Source of the DNA: Pelagihabitans sp965238025
Lineage (GTDB): Bacteria > Bacteroidota > Bacteroidia > Flavobacteriales > Flavobacteriaceae
Assembly (NCBI GenBank): GCA_965238025.1
Contig: OZ250162.1
Coordinates: 3,906,001 to 3,970,000 of the forward strand
Direction: 5' to 3'
DNA length: 64,000 nt
Shown here: positions 16,894 through 25,997 of the stretch, piece after piece
Numbering within the stretch: the stretch's first letter is position 1
Layout of the letters: every line of letters starts with the position of its first letter
The notes under the pieces: generated by a model
Told to the model about the DNA's origin: nothing
The model's database searches: none
The model's input: only the letters and a program-made list of their open reading frames with translations
Translations under genes and position numbers: made by a program

Positions 16894-16895
16894 GA
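16873..16895 (+). repeat. Three-copy GAGTTAA tandem repeat over the phosphoesterase stop codon
   Basis: Perfect 7-bp period, 3.3 copies. The stop TAA is in the last copy. Because seven is not a multiple of three, gain or loss of a unit would shift the frame of the final residues. Confidence 0.8.
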
Positions 16896-16918
16896 AAGCT
16901 ACAAACAATGTAAAGTTT

Positions 16919-17485
16919 ATGGTACTGCGTTCAAAAAATGTTCTTGTTTTGGTTGTCATTATCATGTTGGCGGGCTGCGGTCAACCCGAACCGCGAAGAC
17001 CCATTCAACAAAAGACAGGGAAATATTTTGGAGCCAATGTTGAGCGAAATAAAGAGCTGCTCGCGCAGGAAACGCTGCTTATGAAAGAAATTATTGCTGA
17101 AGACACTTTACATACCTATAAAAATACGGCTAGCGGATCTTGGTTTTATTATATTAAAAAGAATGATACCGCAACCTATTTGCCACAACCTAATGATTTG
17201 GTTACACTTTCCTATAACATTATGAATTTTAATAATGATACTATATATTCAGGAGAAGAAATCGGAATTAAAAAGTATAAGGTTGATATGGAAGAACTTT
17301 TTCCCGGGCTCCGATATGCGGTAAAATTATTGAAAGAGTATGAAACGGCAACCTTTTTATTTCCCTCTTCCCTAGGTTATGGCTATCCCGGTGATGGAAA
17401 TAAAATTGGCGTAAACCTCCCACTAAAATCCACCTTGACCATCTTAAAAATAGAAAAGGAAGTACCTATAGTAAACGAACAATAA
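16919..17485 (+). CDS. gldI: GldI gliding-motility-associated FKBP lipoprotein
   Basis: A 188-residue lipoprotein with lipobox LAGC (Cys about 20) and an FKBP-type domain (about 75-185). The latter shows VTLSYNIMNFNNDTIYSG, MEELFPGLRYAVKLLKEYE and FPSSLGYGYPGDGNKIG. GldI is one of the lipoproteins needed for gliding and for the type IX secretion system in Flavobacterium. Its peptidyl-prolyl isomerase activity is presumed rather than shown. It sits between the DHH phosphoesterase and a second, larger PPIase lipoprotein. Similarity and synteny both support the name. Confidence 0.88.
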   Translation: MVLRSKNVLVLVVIIMLAGCGQPEPRRPIQQKTGKYFGANVERNKELLAQETLLMKEIIAEDTLHTYKNTASGSWFYYIKKNDTATYLPQPNDLVTLSYNIMNFNNDTIYSGEEIGIKKYKVDMEELFPGLRYAVKLLKEYETATFLFPSSLGYGYPGDGNKIGVNLPLKSTLTILKIEKEVPIVNEQ

Positions 17486-17566
17486 AATCTAAAAACAAAC
17501 AGAATCCCGTCTTTGGCATTCTCTGATACATTCAGGAAATCAGAAACGGGAATAAAAGTAAAAAAC

Positions 17567-18682
17567 ATGAAAAAAGCCTATTTATTAGTATTGACCATAG
17601 CACTATCCCTGTCCGCCTGTAAATCAAGTAAGTATGCCGATTTGGGTGATGGCCTTTTTGCGGACATCCAAACTAGCATGGGCGATGTTGTTGTAAAATT
17701 GGAATATGAGAAAACCCCGCTTACGGTAGCAAACTTTGTTTCTTTGGCAGATGGCACAAATACTTTTGTAAGTGAGGAGTACAAAGGAAAAAAATACTAT
17801 GATGGTCTTACCTTTCATAGGATTATCAAGGATTTTATGATTCAGGGGGGAGATCCAACCGGGACAGGTAGCGGAAATCCGGGATACAAATTTAAGGATG
17901 AGATTCACGATTCGCTTTCGCACCATAAGGCAGGCATCCTATCTATGGCCAATGCGGGTCCTGGAACAAACGGAAGCCAGTTTTTCATCACGCATAAAGA
18001 AACGCCCTTTCTAAATGGGAAACATACTGTTTTTGGTGAGGTTGTTGAAGGTATGGACGTCATTGATTCCCTTGCCAATGTTAAGGTAACCCCTGGGAAT
18101 AATAAACCGGAAGCCCCAGTTAACATGAATACCATCGAAATCATTAGGAATGGCAAGGCCGCCAAGAAATTTGACGCAGTACAGGTCATGACCGATTATT
18201 TTGCCGAAGAGGAAAAAAAGGTCGCTGCATTGGCCAAAATGAAGGCCGACTTAGCTACCGAATTTGTTACCCAAAAACAAACCGCGAAAGAATTACCTTC
18301 TGGCCTAAAAATCATAACACTAAAAGAAGGAACAGGCGAGAAACCCAAAATTGGGGAAAAAGTATTGGTTTCCTACGCGGGTTATTTGAGCAACGGATCG
18401 CTCTTTGATAGCAATTATGAGGAAGTTGCACGCAAGTTCAGTGCGTACACCGAACGTCGCAAACTAGCTAAGGGTTATGAACCCGTACCGATGACATATA
18501 GCCCGGAAGCACGTTTAATACAGGGCTTTAAAGATGGACTATTGACCATGAAGGTTGGGGACAAGCTTCGTGTATTCATCCCTTCTCATTTAGGATATGG
18601 CGAACAAGGTGGAGGTCGTGGTGTGATTCCGCCAAACGCAGATTTGGTTTTCGATTTAGAGATTACTGGAACCGTAGAATAA
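17567..18682 (+). CDS. Cyclophilin-FKBP fusion peptidyl-prolyl isomerase lipoprotein
   Basis: A 371-residue lipoprotein (lipobox LSAC, Cys about 18) containing two unrelated prolyl isomerase folds. Residues about 30-210 are a cyclophilin: TFHRIIKDFMIQGGDPTGTG, GILSMANAGPGTNGSQFFI, HTVFGEVVEGMDVID. Residues about 275-370 are an FKBP: KVLVSYAGYLSNGSLFDS and IPSHLGYGEQGGG with NADLVFDLEI. A charged helical linker (EEEKKVAALAKMKADLATEF) joins them. It probably helps fold outer-membrane or secreted proteins in the periplasm, beside GldI. A terminator follows. The start is ATG 17567; an 18-codon extension ahead of it is not signal-like. Confidence 0.92.
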   Translation: MKKAYLLVLTIALSLSACKSSKYADLGDGLFADIQTSMGDVVVKLEYEKTPLTVANFVSLADGTNTFVSEEYKGKKYYDGLTFHRIIKDFMIQGGDPTGTGSGNPGYKFKDEIHDSLSHHKAGILSMANAGPGTNGSQFFITHKETPFLNGKHTVFGEVVEGMDVIDSLANVKVTPGNNKPEAPVNMNTIEIIRNGKAAKKFDAVQVMTDYFAEEEKKVAALAKMKADLATEFVTQKQTAKELPSGLKIITLKEGTGEKPKIGEKVLVSYAGYLSNGSLFDSNYEEVARKFSAYTERRKLAKGYEPVPMTYSPEARLIQGFKDGLLTMKVGDKLRVFIPSHLGYGEQGGGRGVIPPNADLVFDLEITGTVE

Positions 18683-18700
18683 CAATTGTTTCTAGAAATA

Positions 18701-18735
18701 AAAAAGGGGGCTAAATGAATTTAGCCCCCTTTTTT
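18701..18735 (+). terminator. Strong intrinsic terminator
   Basis: A 16-bp perfect inverted repeat: AAAAAGGGGGCTAAAT pairs with ATTTAGCCCCCTTTTT across a two-base centre, with the T run forming part of the second arm. It lies 18 bp behind the PPIase stop and 54 bp before the pepD stop, and should work for both convergent units. Confidence 0.93.
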
Positions 18736-18788
18736 ATGGTGAAATCTTACCGCACCTTTCTTTTCTGGATATTATTTCCAATACGTTT

Positions 18789-20258
18789 TTAAGCATTCCC
18801 GACCTTTGGGATATCCTTTAAAATTTCAAGTAGATATTTCCAAAACTTCTGAACAGAAGAAATTCTAACACGTTCGTCTGGCGAGTGTGCGCCTTTGATC
18901 GTTGGTCCGAAACTAATCATATCCATCTCAGGATAATTCTGCCCTAAAATTCCGCATTCCAATCCGGCATGACAGGCGACCACTTTTGGTTTGGAACCAA
19001 AAATGGTTTCATATTTCCTTTCCAACACTTTTAGGATCGCCGAGTTTGGATTTGGGTTCCATCCGGGATAATCGCCATCAAAAGCAACCTCAAAACCGGC
19101 CATCTCAAAACTACATCGCAATGCATTGGCCAAATCCATCTTCGCCGAGTTTACCGAAGATCGCGTCAAACATCCTATTTTAATGCCGCCATTTTCGACT
19201 TTTACACTGGCTAGGTTGTTAGAAGTTTCTACCAAATCGGGAATACTGGCGCTCATGGCATATACTCCATTATGTGCGGCATAGATGGCCTTAAGCATTT
19301 TTTGCTGCGAGCCTAGTCCCATAACTGTTTTTGGTAGTTTGGCCGGCGCAAGGCTAATCTCTAAATCCGGTTCTGTCACGGCAAGTTCATTTTGGATGGT
19401 CCTAGCCAAGCTATCGAAATCATTTTTAAAAGCATTGGCCTGGGCATTGTAAACCACTAGGCTTGCCGTACTTTCCCGAGGAATCGCGTTGCGCAAGCTT
19501 CCTCCATTAATAGAAGCGATTCTAATATGAAAATCGATAGTACCCTGGTACAATAAGCGGTTCATTATTTTATTGGCATTGCCCAAACCCTCATGAATTT
19601 GCATTCCACTATGACCTCCATTCAATCCTTTAACGGTTATTGTATACCCCTCAACAGCCCTAGGAAGTGTTTTCTCATTATAAATTCGTGTCGCGGTAAC
19701 ATCTATACCACCTGCACACCCGATATCAATTTCGTCATCTTCCTCAGTATCCAAATTCAATAAAATCTCTCCCTGCAAAACACCTCCTTTGAGCCCCATC
19801 GCTCCCGTCATACCCGTTTCTTCATCAATAGTAAACAAAGCTTCCAAGGGAGGATGGGAAATATCAGTACTTTCCAATAAGGCCATAATAGCGGCAACAC
19901 CCATGCCGTTGTCGGCCCCTAAAGTAGTACCTTGAGCCTTGACCCAATCCCCTTCAATAAACATCTGAATTCCCTGCTTGTCAAAATCAAAAACAGTATC
20001 ATTATTCTTCTGGTGCACCATATCTAAATGCGATTGTAAAGTCACCATTTTTTTGCTTTCCATTCCGGGAGTAGCCTGTTTGCGAATAATCACATTACCG
20101 ACCTCATCTTTGAAGGTTTCCAAATTAAGCGACTTGCCAAAATCGATCATAAATTCAATCACCCGTTCTTCCTTTTTGGAAGGGCGTGGTACGGCATTTA
20201 AATCGGCAAATTTGTTCCAGATGTTTTGTGGCTCCAAGGCCCTTACTTCGATGCTCAT
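18789..20258 (-). CDS. pepD: Aminoacyl-histidine dipeptidase (peptidase D)
   Basis: A 489-residue M20-family metallopeptidase of the PepD type, cleaving Xaa-His and other dipeptides. Metal ligands and family motifs are present: TLQSHLDMVHQKN, GTTLGADNGMGVAA, TIDEETGMTGAMGL, LNLDTEEDDEIDIGCAGG, GGHSGMQIHEGLGNANK, and ACHAGLECGILGQ with KGAHSPDERV near the end. There is no signal peptide, so it is cytoplasmic. Its promoter is probably the minus-strand TATTTTTG at 20278-20285. The shared terminator at 18701 closes it. Confidence 0.95.
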   Translation of the reverse strand: MSIEVRALEPQNIWNKFADLNAVPRPSKKEERVIEFMIDFGKSLNLETFKDEVGNVIIRKQATPGMESKKMVTLQSHLDMVHQKNNDTVFDFDKQGIQMFIEGDWVKAQGTTLGADNGMGVAAIMALLESTDISHPPLEALFTIDEETGMTGAMGLKGGVLQGEILLNLDTEEDDEIDIGCAGGIDVTATRIYNEKTLPRAVEGYTITVKGLNGGHSGMQIHEGLGNANKIMNRLLYQGTIDFHIRIASINGGSLRNAIPRESTASLVVYNAQANAFKNDFDSLARTIQNELAVTEPDLEISLAPAKLPKTVMGLGSQQKMLKAIYAAHNGVYAMSASIPDLVETSNNLASVKVENGGIKIGCLTRSSVNSAKMDLANALRCSFEMAGFEVAFDGDYPGWNPNPNSAILKVLERKYETIFGSKPKVVACHAGLECGILGQNYPEMDMISFGPTIKGAHSPDERVRISSVQKFWKYLLEILKDIPKVGNA

Positions 20259-20277
20259 AGTTACGTCAAATTTTTCT

Positions 20278-20285
20278 CAAAAATA
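20278..20285 (-). promoter_or_regulatory. Bacteroidota -7 promoter element for pepD
   Basis: Minus-strand TATTTTTG, 20 bp before the pepD ATG, in a divergent region shared with the DUF3810 gene. Confidence 0.5.
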
Positions 20286-20317
20286 CAGCGTAAAAATCAG
20301 TATCGTAAATAATTGGT

Positions 20318-20325
20318 TAATTTTG
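20318..20325 (+). promoter_or_regulatory. Bacteroidota -7 promoter element for the DUF3810 gene
   Basis: TAATTTTG fits TAnnTTTG and lies about 41 bp ahead of the TTG start at 20367. Confidence 0.4.
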
Positions 20326-20366
20326 AATATATGTTGGTATGCGCTTACATAATCTAAAATAACTAC

Positions 20367-21434
20367 TTGAACAATAAACTCCGAAATGGCATTGCCTTAA
20401 GCCTGATTCCTCAAATAATTTTGGTCAAATGGCTTGCAGGGCACCCAGAATGGGTAGAACATTATTTTAGCAACGGCCTCTACCCTATTATCAGTAAATT
20501 TTTTAGATTTTTGTTCGGTTGGATTCCTTTTTCGGTAGGCGAAATCATCTATACGATTTTAGTGATTTTAGCCATTCGCTATATCATTAAATATCGAAAA
20601 AGGATTAAGACCAAGCCCTTGGCCTTCCTCAGGGATGCCGCTATGGTCCTTTCGGTTTTCTACTTCACTTTTCATATCGTTTGGGGTCTTAATTATTATC
20701 GGGAGCCTATTTCAAAGAAATTAGGAATTGTCGACAAAGCAGAATACGCGGTAGTTCTGGACCTCACCAAAAAGTTGCTCTCAAAAACGAATACCCTTCA
20801 GCTCGAAATTACTGGTGATAGCACTCAAATGGTGCAAATACCGTATAGCAAAAATGAAGTTTTCAATAAAACAGTTCTAGGTTACGAGGGCCTAACAAGC
20901 CAACTCCCGTTTTTGGATTACGAGCAACCAAGTATTAAAAAATCGATGTTCAGTACCGTATCCAGTTATATGGGAATTGGTGGTTATTTGAATCCGTTTA
21001 CGAATGAGGCACAGGTAAATAAACTCACTCCCATTTTTCGTTTCCCGGTAATTAGCGGGCACGAAGTTGGACATCAGGTTGGATATTCCGCAGAAAATGA
21101 AACCAATTTTATAGGCTATCTGGTCACCCTTAAAAACCCAGATCCGTATTTTCAATATTCCGCATCGGCATACGGACTAAACCATTGCCTGAATGCTATT
21201 TACCGCACCGATGAGTTGGAATTTGAAAACCTGTATGCTCAGTTGAACGAAGGGGTAAAAAAGAATTATCAAGAATTACGGGATTTTAACGAAACCTATG
21301 AAAATCCGATAGAACCCATTTTTGAATCGGTTTATAATAGCTTCCTGAAAGCGAACAATCAACCTGATGGTGTAAAAAGCTATAGCAAGGTCGTTCATTT
21401 AATGGTAGGATACCACGCTAAAAACCCGCTTTGA
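20367..21434 (+). CDS. DUF3810 membrane protein with HExxH motif
   Basis: A 355-residue protein with three N-terminal membrane helices (about 10-25, 40-75 and 90-110), then a soluble domain. That domain contains the zinc-protease-like motif SGHEVGHQVGYSAENE (His about 232 and 236, Glu 233). DUF3810 proteins are predicted metallopeptidases; the motif here keeps the HExxH core and the downstream Glu. I know of no substrate. It likely begins at TTG 20367, since no ATG precedes the conserved N-terminus. The gene is divergent from pepD. Confidence 0.85.
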   Translation: MNNKLRNGIALSLIPQIILVKWLAGHPEWVEHYFSNGLYPIISKFFRFLFGWIPFSVGEIIYTILVILAIRYIIKYRKRIKTKPLAFLRDAAMVLSVFYFTFHIVWGLNYYREPISKKLGIVDKAEYAVVLDLTKKLLSKTNTLQLEITGDSTQMVQIPYSKNEVFNKTVLGYEGLTSQLPFLDYEQPSIKKSMFSTVSSYMGIGGYLNPFTNEAQVNKLTPIFRFPVISGHEVGHQVGYSAENETNFIGYLVTLKNPDPYFQYSASAYGLNHCLNAIYRTDELEFENLYAQLNEGVKKNYQELRDFNETYENPIEPIFESVYNSFLKANNQPDGVKSYSKVVHLMVGYHAKNPL

Positions 21435-21587
21435 TGCACCGGTGTTCGAACAAAGTTTAAAAACGAAATGCGTAGGATGAATACCTGAAACCAGATTTTT
21501 ACCTTAAGTGTTAAAAATTCTTAATAAATCAATATTTCCCTCCACTTCCCTTACATTTAGTGGTCTAATCAACTAATCGTGACCTAT

Positions 21588-24539
21588 ATGAAAATGCGAC
21601 TCCTCGCACTAGCCCTTTTTTGGTTCAGTGCCTCCATCTTTGCGCAAGATTATTTTCCAGAAAATGATGGTGTTAAATCAGAAGACAATAATTACACTGC
21701 CTTTACAAATGCGAAGATTTATGTTACTCCCACGCAAATTATCGAAAATGGGACCTTGCTTATACAGAAGGGTAAAATAATACAGGCCGGTAAAACAGTA
21801 ACTCTCCCTAAGAATACGATTACCGTAGATCTAAAGGGTAAATGGGTGTACCCCTCTTTTATAGATATGTATTCGGGCTTTGGTGTTGAAAAGCCCAAAG
21901 CAGCAAAACGCAATGGTCGATCCGCACAATATGACACGAAGCGGGAGGGGTTTTATTGGAACGACCATATTATGCCGGAGAACGATGCTATTTCTAAGTT
22001 CAAATATGACGACAAGAAAGCAGGGGAATTGCGGAAAGCTGGTTTTGGGGTCGTTAATTCACATATTCAAGATGGGATTGCCCGGGGCACTGGCGTTCTG
22101 ATTGCCTTAAATGGGCAGGGAAATGATGCCGATCGTATTTTGGACGATCGTTCAGGCCATCACTTTTCCTTAAGTAAAAGCGTCGCGAGCAACCAATCCT
22201 ACCCTACCTCTTTAATGGGCGGTATGTCTCTTTTGCGCCAAATGTACCACGATGCGGACTGGTACGCTAAAGGGAGGGTGGATACCAAAGACCGCTCTTT
22301 GGAGGCCCTGAATAAAAATAAAGAATTGGTACAGATTTTTGACGCCGCGGACAAAGGACATGTCATCCGTGCAGATGGAATCGGCGATAAATTTGGTGTA
22401 CAATATGTTATCGTTGGTGGAGGTGACGAATTTGAGCGGCTCGCCGATGTAAAGGCGACAAATGCCAAACTGATCCTGCCTTTGAACTTTCCGGATGCCT
22501 ATGATGTGTCAAATCCGTATCATGCCAATTATGTTTCCTTGGCCGATATGCGCTATTGGAACCAAGCCCCCGCCAACCCTAAAATTTTGGCCGAGAACGA
22601 TATTGCTTTCGCGCTTACAGCGCATAAATTAAAATCGGTGGGTGATTTTAAGAAAAAGCTAATGAAAGCCATCGCCCACGGACTTTCAAAAACGGAGGCA
22701 CTAAAGGCCCTGACCGAGGTGCCTGCACAGCTACTGGGGAAATCGGCCAAAATAGGATCGCTGCAAAACGGGCGATATGCAAATTTCTTGATTACTTCAG
22801 GGGACATTTTTGAAAAGAATACCACCCTTTATGAAAATTGGGTACAGGGTCATAAAAATGTGATTACCGATATGTCGCTCAAAGACATTCGCGGTATTTA
22901 TGATTTGTCTGCCGGTGGTCAAACCTTTAAGCTTGCTATTACTGGGGAGGCAATCAAACCTAAAGCGGAAATAAAACAAGACACCTCCAAACTGAAATCG
23001 AAGTTCAGCTACAGTAAAGATTGGATACAACTCTCTTTTGCCGACAAGAACAAAAAGAACTACCGGATGACAGGTTTGATAACAGCAGATTCTGACGACC
23101 TCATAGGAAAGGTGGTTTTACCGAACGGAAATGAAGCTCAGTTCAACGCAAAGAAAACGGCTCCCTTTGGCGAAAAGGATAAAGAAAGTAAGCCGGAGGC
23201 TAAAAAGGCCGAACTGGTTGCCATTACCTATCCGAATATAGCCTACGGATACACATCTATTCCCATTGCAGAAAATATCTTGTTTAAAAATGCAACCGTA
23301 TGGACCAGTGAAGATGCTGGTATTTTAGAAAATACCGATGTTTTGGTAAAGAATGGAAAAATCGTGAAGGTAGGCACGAATTTAAGTGCCGGCGGTGCCA
23401 GGGTCATAGATGCTACTGGTAAGCATTTAACTGCGGGGATAATTGACGAACATAGCCATATTGCCGGTCTTTCCATTAATGAAGCAGGACATAATTCCTC
23501 TGCCGAGGTACGGATGGAGGATGTTGTTGACCCTGAAGACAAGGGTATTTATCACGCACTTGCCGGGGGCGTAACCTCTTTACAGCTACTGCATGGTTCG
23601 GCCAATCCCATTGGTGGTCAGTCGGCCATTATGAAATTAAAATGGGGAGAAAGTGCCGAAAATATGATCTATGACAATTCCCCTAAATTTATCAAATTCG
23701 CCTTGGGCGAAAACGTAAAACAAAGTAATTGGCAAAGCTTTAGTCGTTTCCCCCAGACGCGAATGGGTGTCGAACAGGTATTTATGAATTACTTCCAGCG
23801 GGCCAAAGAATACGAAGTAAAAAAGAAAAGTGGACAGCCTTATCGCTATGATGAGGAAATGGAAACCTTGGTCGAAATCTTAAATGGGGAACGTTTTATC
23901 AGTTGTCACTCTTATGTTCAGAGTGAGATCAATATGATGATGAAGGTTGCCGAGAAATTTGGTTTTCGTGTAAATACCTTTACCCATATTCTTGAGGGGT
24001 ACAAGGTGGCCGACAAGATGGCAGAACATGGTGTTGGTGCGGGAACCTTTAGTGACTGGTGGGCGTACAAATATGAAGTAAACGATGCCATCCCCTACAA
24101 CGCTGCCATTATGCAAAAACAAGGGGTAACGGTAGCAATCAATAGCGATGATGCCGAAATGATACGCAGGCTTAACCAAGAGGCGGCCAAGACCGTTAAA
24201 TATGGTGGAATGACCGAATTAGAGGCATGGAAAACGATTACCATAAACCCAGCAAAGCTCTTGCATTTAGATGATAGGACGGGAAGCATTAAAGAAGGTA
24301 AGGATGCTGATCTAATACTTTGGAGCGGTCATCCGATGTCAGTTTATTCCAAGGCGGAGAAAACCATTATTGATGGTGCGGTCTTCTTTGATCTGGAAAA
24401 GGATCAGCTAATGAGGGAATCCGTGAAAAACGAGCGGAACAAGCTCATTGATATGATGCTGGATGAAAAGGCCAAAGGCGGAAAGATGCAGGGACCGAAA
24501 ATGGGCAAAAAAGAGATTCATACCTGTGAGAGTGAGTAG
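21588..24539 (+). CDS. Exported two-domain amidohydrolase
   Basis: A 983-residue secreted or periplasmic protein (signal peptide MKMRLLALALFWFSASIFAQ) with two amidohydrolase-like halves. The N-terminal half (about 35-430) has the composite-barrel opening, but where the metal HxH should be it reads VYPSFIDMYSGFG, so it is probably inactive. The C-terminal half (about 560-960) keeps GIIDEHSHIAG (HxH), FISCHSYVQSEI, NTFTHILEGYKVADKMAEHG and VAINSDDAEM, the ligands of an imidazolonepropionase-like enzyme. It could act on cyclic amides or dipeptides. I place the start at ATG 21588; GTG 21579 is the in-frame alternative. It is the first gene of a pair. Confidence 0.85.
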   Translation: MKMRLLALALFWFSASIFAQDYFPENDGVKSEDNNYTAFTNAKIYVTPTQIIENGTLLIQKGKIIQAGKTVTLPKNTITVDLKGKWVYPSFIDMYSGFGVEKPKAAKRNGRSAQYDTKREGFYWNDHIMPENDAISKFKYDDKKAGELRKAGFGVVNSHIQDGIARGTGVLIALNGQGNDADRILDDRSGHHFSLSKSVASNQSYPTSLMGGMSLLRQMYHDADWYAKGRVDTKDRSLEALNKNKELVQIFDAADKGHVIRADGIGDKFGVQYVIVGGGDEFERLADVKATNAKLILPLNFPDAYDVSNPYHANYVSLADMRYWNQAPANPKILAENDIAFALTAHKLKSVGDFKKKLMKAIAHGLSKTEALKALTEVPAQLLGKSAKIGSLQNGRYANFLITSGDIFEKNTTLYENWVQGHKNVITDMSLKDIRGIYDLSAGGQTFKLAITGEAIKPKAEIKQDTSKLKSKFSYSKDWIQLSFADKNKKNYRMTGLITADSDDLIGKVVLPNGNEAQFNAKKTAPFGEKDKESKPEAKKAELVAITYPNIAYGYTSIPIAENILFKNATVWTSEDAGILENTDVLVKNGKIVKVGTNLSAGGARVIDATGKHLTAGIIDEHSHIAGLSINEAGHNSSAEVRMEDVVDPEDKGIYHALAGGVTSLQLLHGSANPIGGQSAIMKLKWGESAENMIYDNSPKFIKFALGENVKQSNWQSFSRFPQTRMGVEQVFMNYFQRAKEYEVKKKSGQPYRYDEEMETLVEILNGERFISCHSYVQSEINMMMKVAEKFGFRVNTFTHILEGYKVADKMAEHGVGAGTFSDWWAYKYEVNDAIPYNAAIMQKQGVTVAINSDDAEMIRRLNQEAAKTVKYGGMTELEAWKTITINPAKLLHLDDRTGSIKEGKDADLILWSGHPMSVYSKAEKTIIDGAVFFDLEKDQLMRESVKNERNKLIDMMLDEKAKGGKMQGPKMGKKEIHTCESE

Positions 24540-24541
24540 TC

Positions 24542-24621
24542 AGTTGGAAGTTGGAAGTTGGAAGTTGGAAGTTGGAAGTTGGAAGTTGGAAGTTGGAAGT
24601 TGGAAGTTGGAAGTTGGAAGT
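24542..24621 (+). repeat. Eleven-copy AGTTGGA tandem repeat
   Basis: An 80-bp perfect tandem array of the heptamer AGTTGGA (about 11.4 copies). It starts two bases after the stop of the first amidohydrolase gene and ends 23 bp before the second. It lies inside the intergenic leader of the second gene, so copy number would change the leader length. It is the largest of several 7-bp-periodic arrays in the window. Confidence 0.98.
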
Positions 24622-24644
24622 ACTAAGAAATTAAAAATATAATT

Positions 24645-25934
24645 ATGAGCAAATCAAAAAATATACTAATCGTCTTTCTCCTTGCGTTCGGAGCAACAAA
24701 CTGGGCACAGCAAACTCCTGCACCAGAGCAAACCGGGCCAATTAGTATTACGGGAGTTACGGCACATATTGGCGACGGAACAGTAGTTGAGAATGCCACC
24801 CTAGTTTTTGAAGGTGGAAAGATTACTGCCATAGGAGCCGATGCAGCAGTCCAAGGAGCGGTTATCGATGCCAGTGGTAAGCATGTATATCCGGGTTTTA
24901 TTGCTCCTGCAAAGTCGCTAGGCTTGATAGAGGTCAATGCTGTAAGGGCCAGTAATGACCAGGATGAAATTGGGGAAATCATTCCGCATGTGCGCAGTAT
25001 TATTGCCTACAATGCCGAATCAAAGGTGGTGGAAAGTATGCGACCCAACGGCGTTTTGCTGGGACAGATAACCCCACAAGGAGGTCGTATTTCGGGAACT
25101 TCTTCCATTGTTCAGTTTGATGCTTGGAACTGGGAAGATGCCGCTATAAAAATAGATGACGGTGTGCATCTAAGATGGCCTAATTCCTTCAAACAAGGAC
25201 GCTGGTGGATGGGCGAAGAACCTGGTTTTAAACCAAATAAAAACTATGCAAAAGATGTAGACGCAGTGCGCACCTTTATGAGTGGCGCTAAGGCCTATGG
25301 AAAAGGGGCGGCGAAAGAAATGAACCCTGCACATGCAGCAATGAAGGGTGTTTTTGATGGAAGTCAAAAACTATATGTTTATGCGAATGGAGAACGTGAA
25401 ATTATAGATGCCATAACCACCGCTAAAAATGGGGGCGCCAAAGCTATAGTTCTCGTTGGCGGGTATCAGGCCTATAAGATTACCGACTTCTTAAAAAAGA
25501 ACAATGTGCCTGTACTGGTAGAATTTACACACCAACGACCTCCCTTTGATTATGAGGATTATGATCTACCATATAAATTGCCAAAACTTTTGGTCGATGC
25601 CGGCCTTCTGGTCGGGATTCAAAATGCCAGTTCTTCTAATTTTCAAACCAGAAACTTGCCCTTCTATGCCGGTCAAGTTGTCGGACAAGGAATGGATAAA
25701 GAACGGGCCTTATCATTGCTAACCGGAAATACAGCAAAAATATTAGGAATAGATACAGATTATGGCACGCTCGCCGTTGGTAAAAGCGCAACGTTATTTA
25801 TTTCCGAAGGCGATGCCTTGGATATGATGGGCAATCAGCTCACCCATGCCTTTATTGATGGTCGGGATATCTCTTTGGAGACGCACCAAACCAAACTTTG
25901 GAAACGATATTCGAAAAAGTATGAGGAGAAGTGA
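24645..25934 (+). CDS. Exported amidohydrolase-like protein, probably inactive
   Basis: A 429-residue protein with a signal peptide (ILIVFLLAFGATNWAQ) and a single amidohydrolase-like fold. As in the N-terminal half of its neighbour, the metal-binding HxH is replaced (VYPGFIAPAKSLG), and the later His ligands are not evident, so catalysis by the usual mechanism is unlikely. The C-terminal tail has the family pattern SLLTGNTAKILGIDTDYGTLAVGKSA. The two proteins probably act together, perhaps as a heteromer with one active site. The pairing recurs in marine Bacteroidota and Shewanella as far as I recall. Confidence 0.82.
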   Translation: MSKSKNILIVFLLAFGATNWAQQTPAPEQTGPISITGVTAHIGDGTVVENATLVFEGGKITAIGADAAVQGAVIDASGKHVYPGFIAPAKSLGLIEVNAVRASNDQDEIGEIIPHVRSIIAYNAESKVVESMRPNGVLLGQITPQGGRISGTSSIVQFDAWNWEDAAIKIDDGVHLRWPNSFKQGRWWMGEEPGFKPNKNYAKDVDAVRTFMSGAKAYGKGAAKEMNPAHAAMKGVFDGSQKLYVYANGEREIIDAITTAKNGGAKAIVLVGGYQAYKITDFLKKNNVPVLVEFTHQRPPFDYEDYDLPYKLPKLLVDAGLLVGIQNASSSNFQTRNLPFYAGQVVGQGMDKERALSLLTGNTAKILGIDTDYGTLAVGKSATLFISEGDALDMMGNQLTHAFIDGRDISLETHQTKLWKRYSKKYEEK

Positions 25935-25953
25935 GTTAGCGGTCTGTAAGAAA

Positions 25954-25985
25954 TCTAAATTACTAAACCATAAACTTTTAAACCC
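25954..25985 (+). repeat. Degenerate TAAA-based repeat behind the second amidohydrolase
   Basis: TAAA recurs at spacings of 8, 7 and 8 bp (TCTAAATTACTAAACCATAA and onward). It is weak and is listed with the other 3'-end arrays. Confidence 0.35.
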
Positions 25986-25997
25986 TTGCCACTTACC

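Noticed and set aside
24542..24621. CRISPR-like array
   Set aside because: The unit is 7 bp and contiguous, without spacers; it is a simple tandem repeat.
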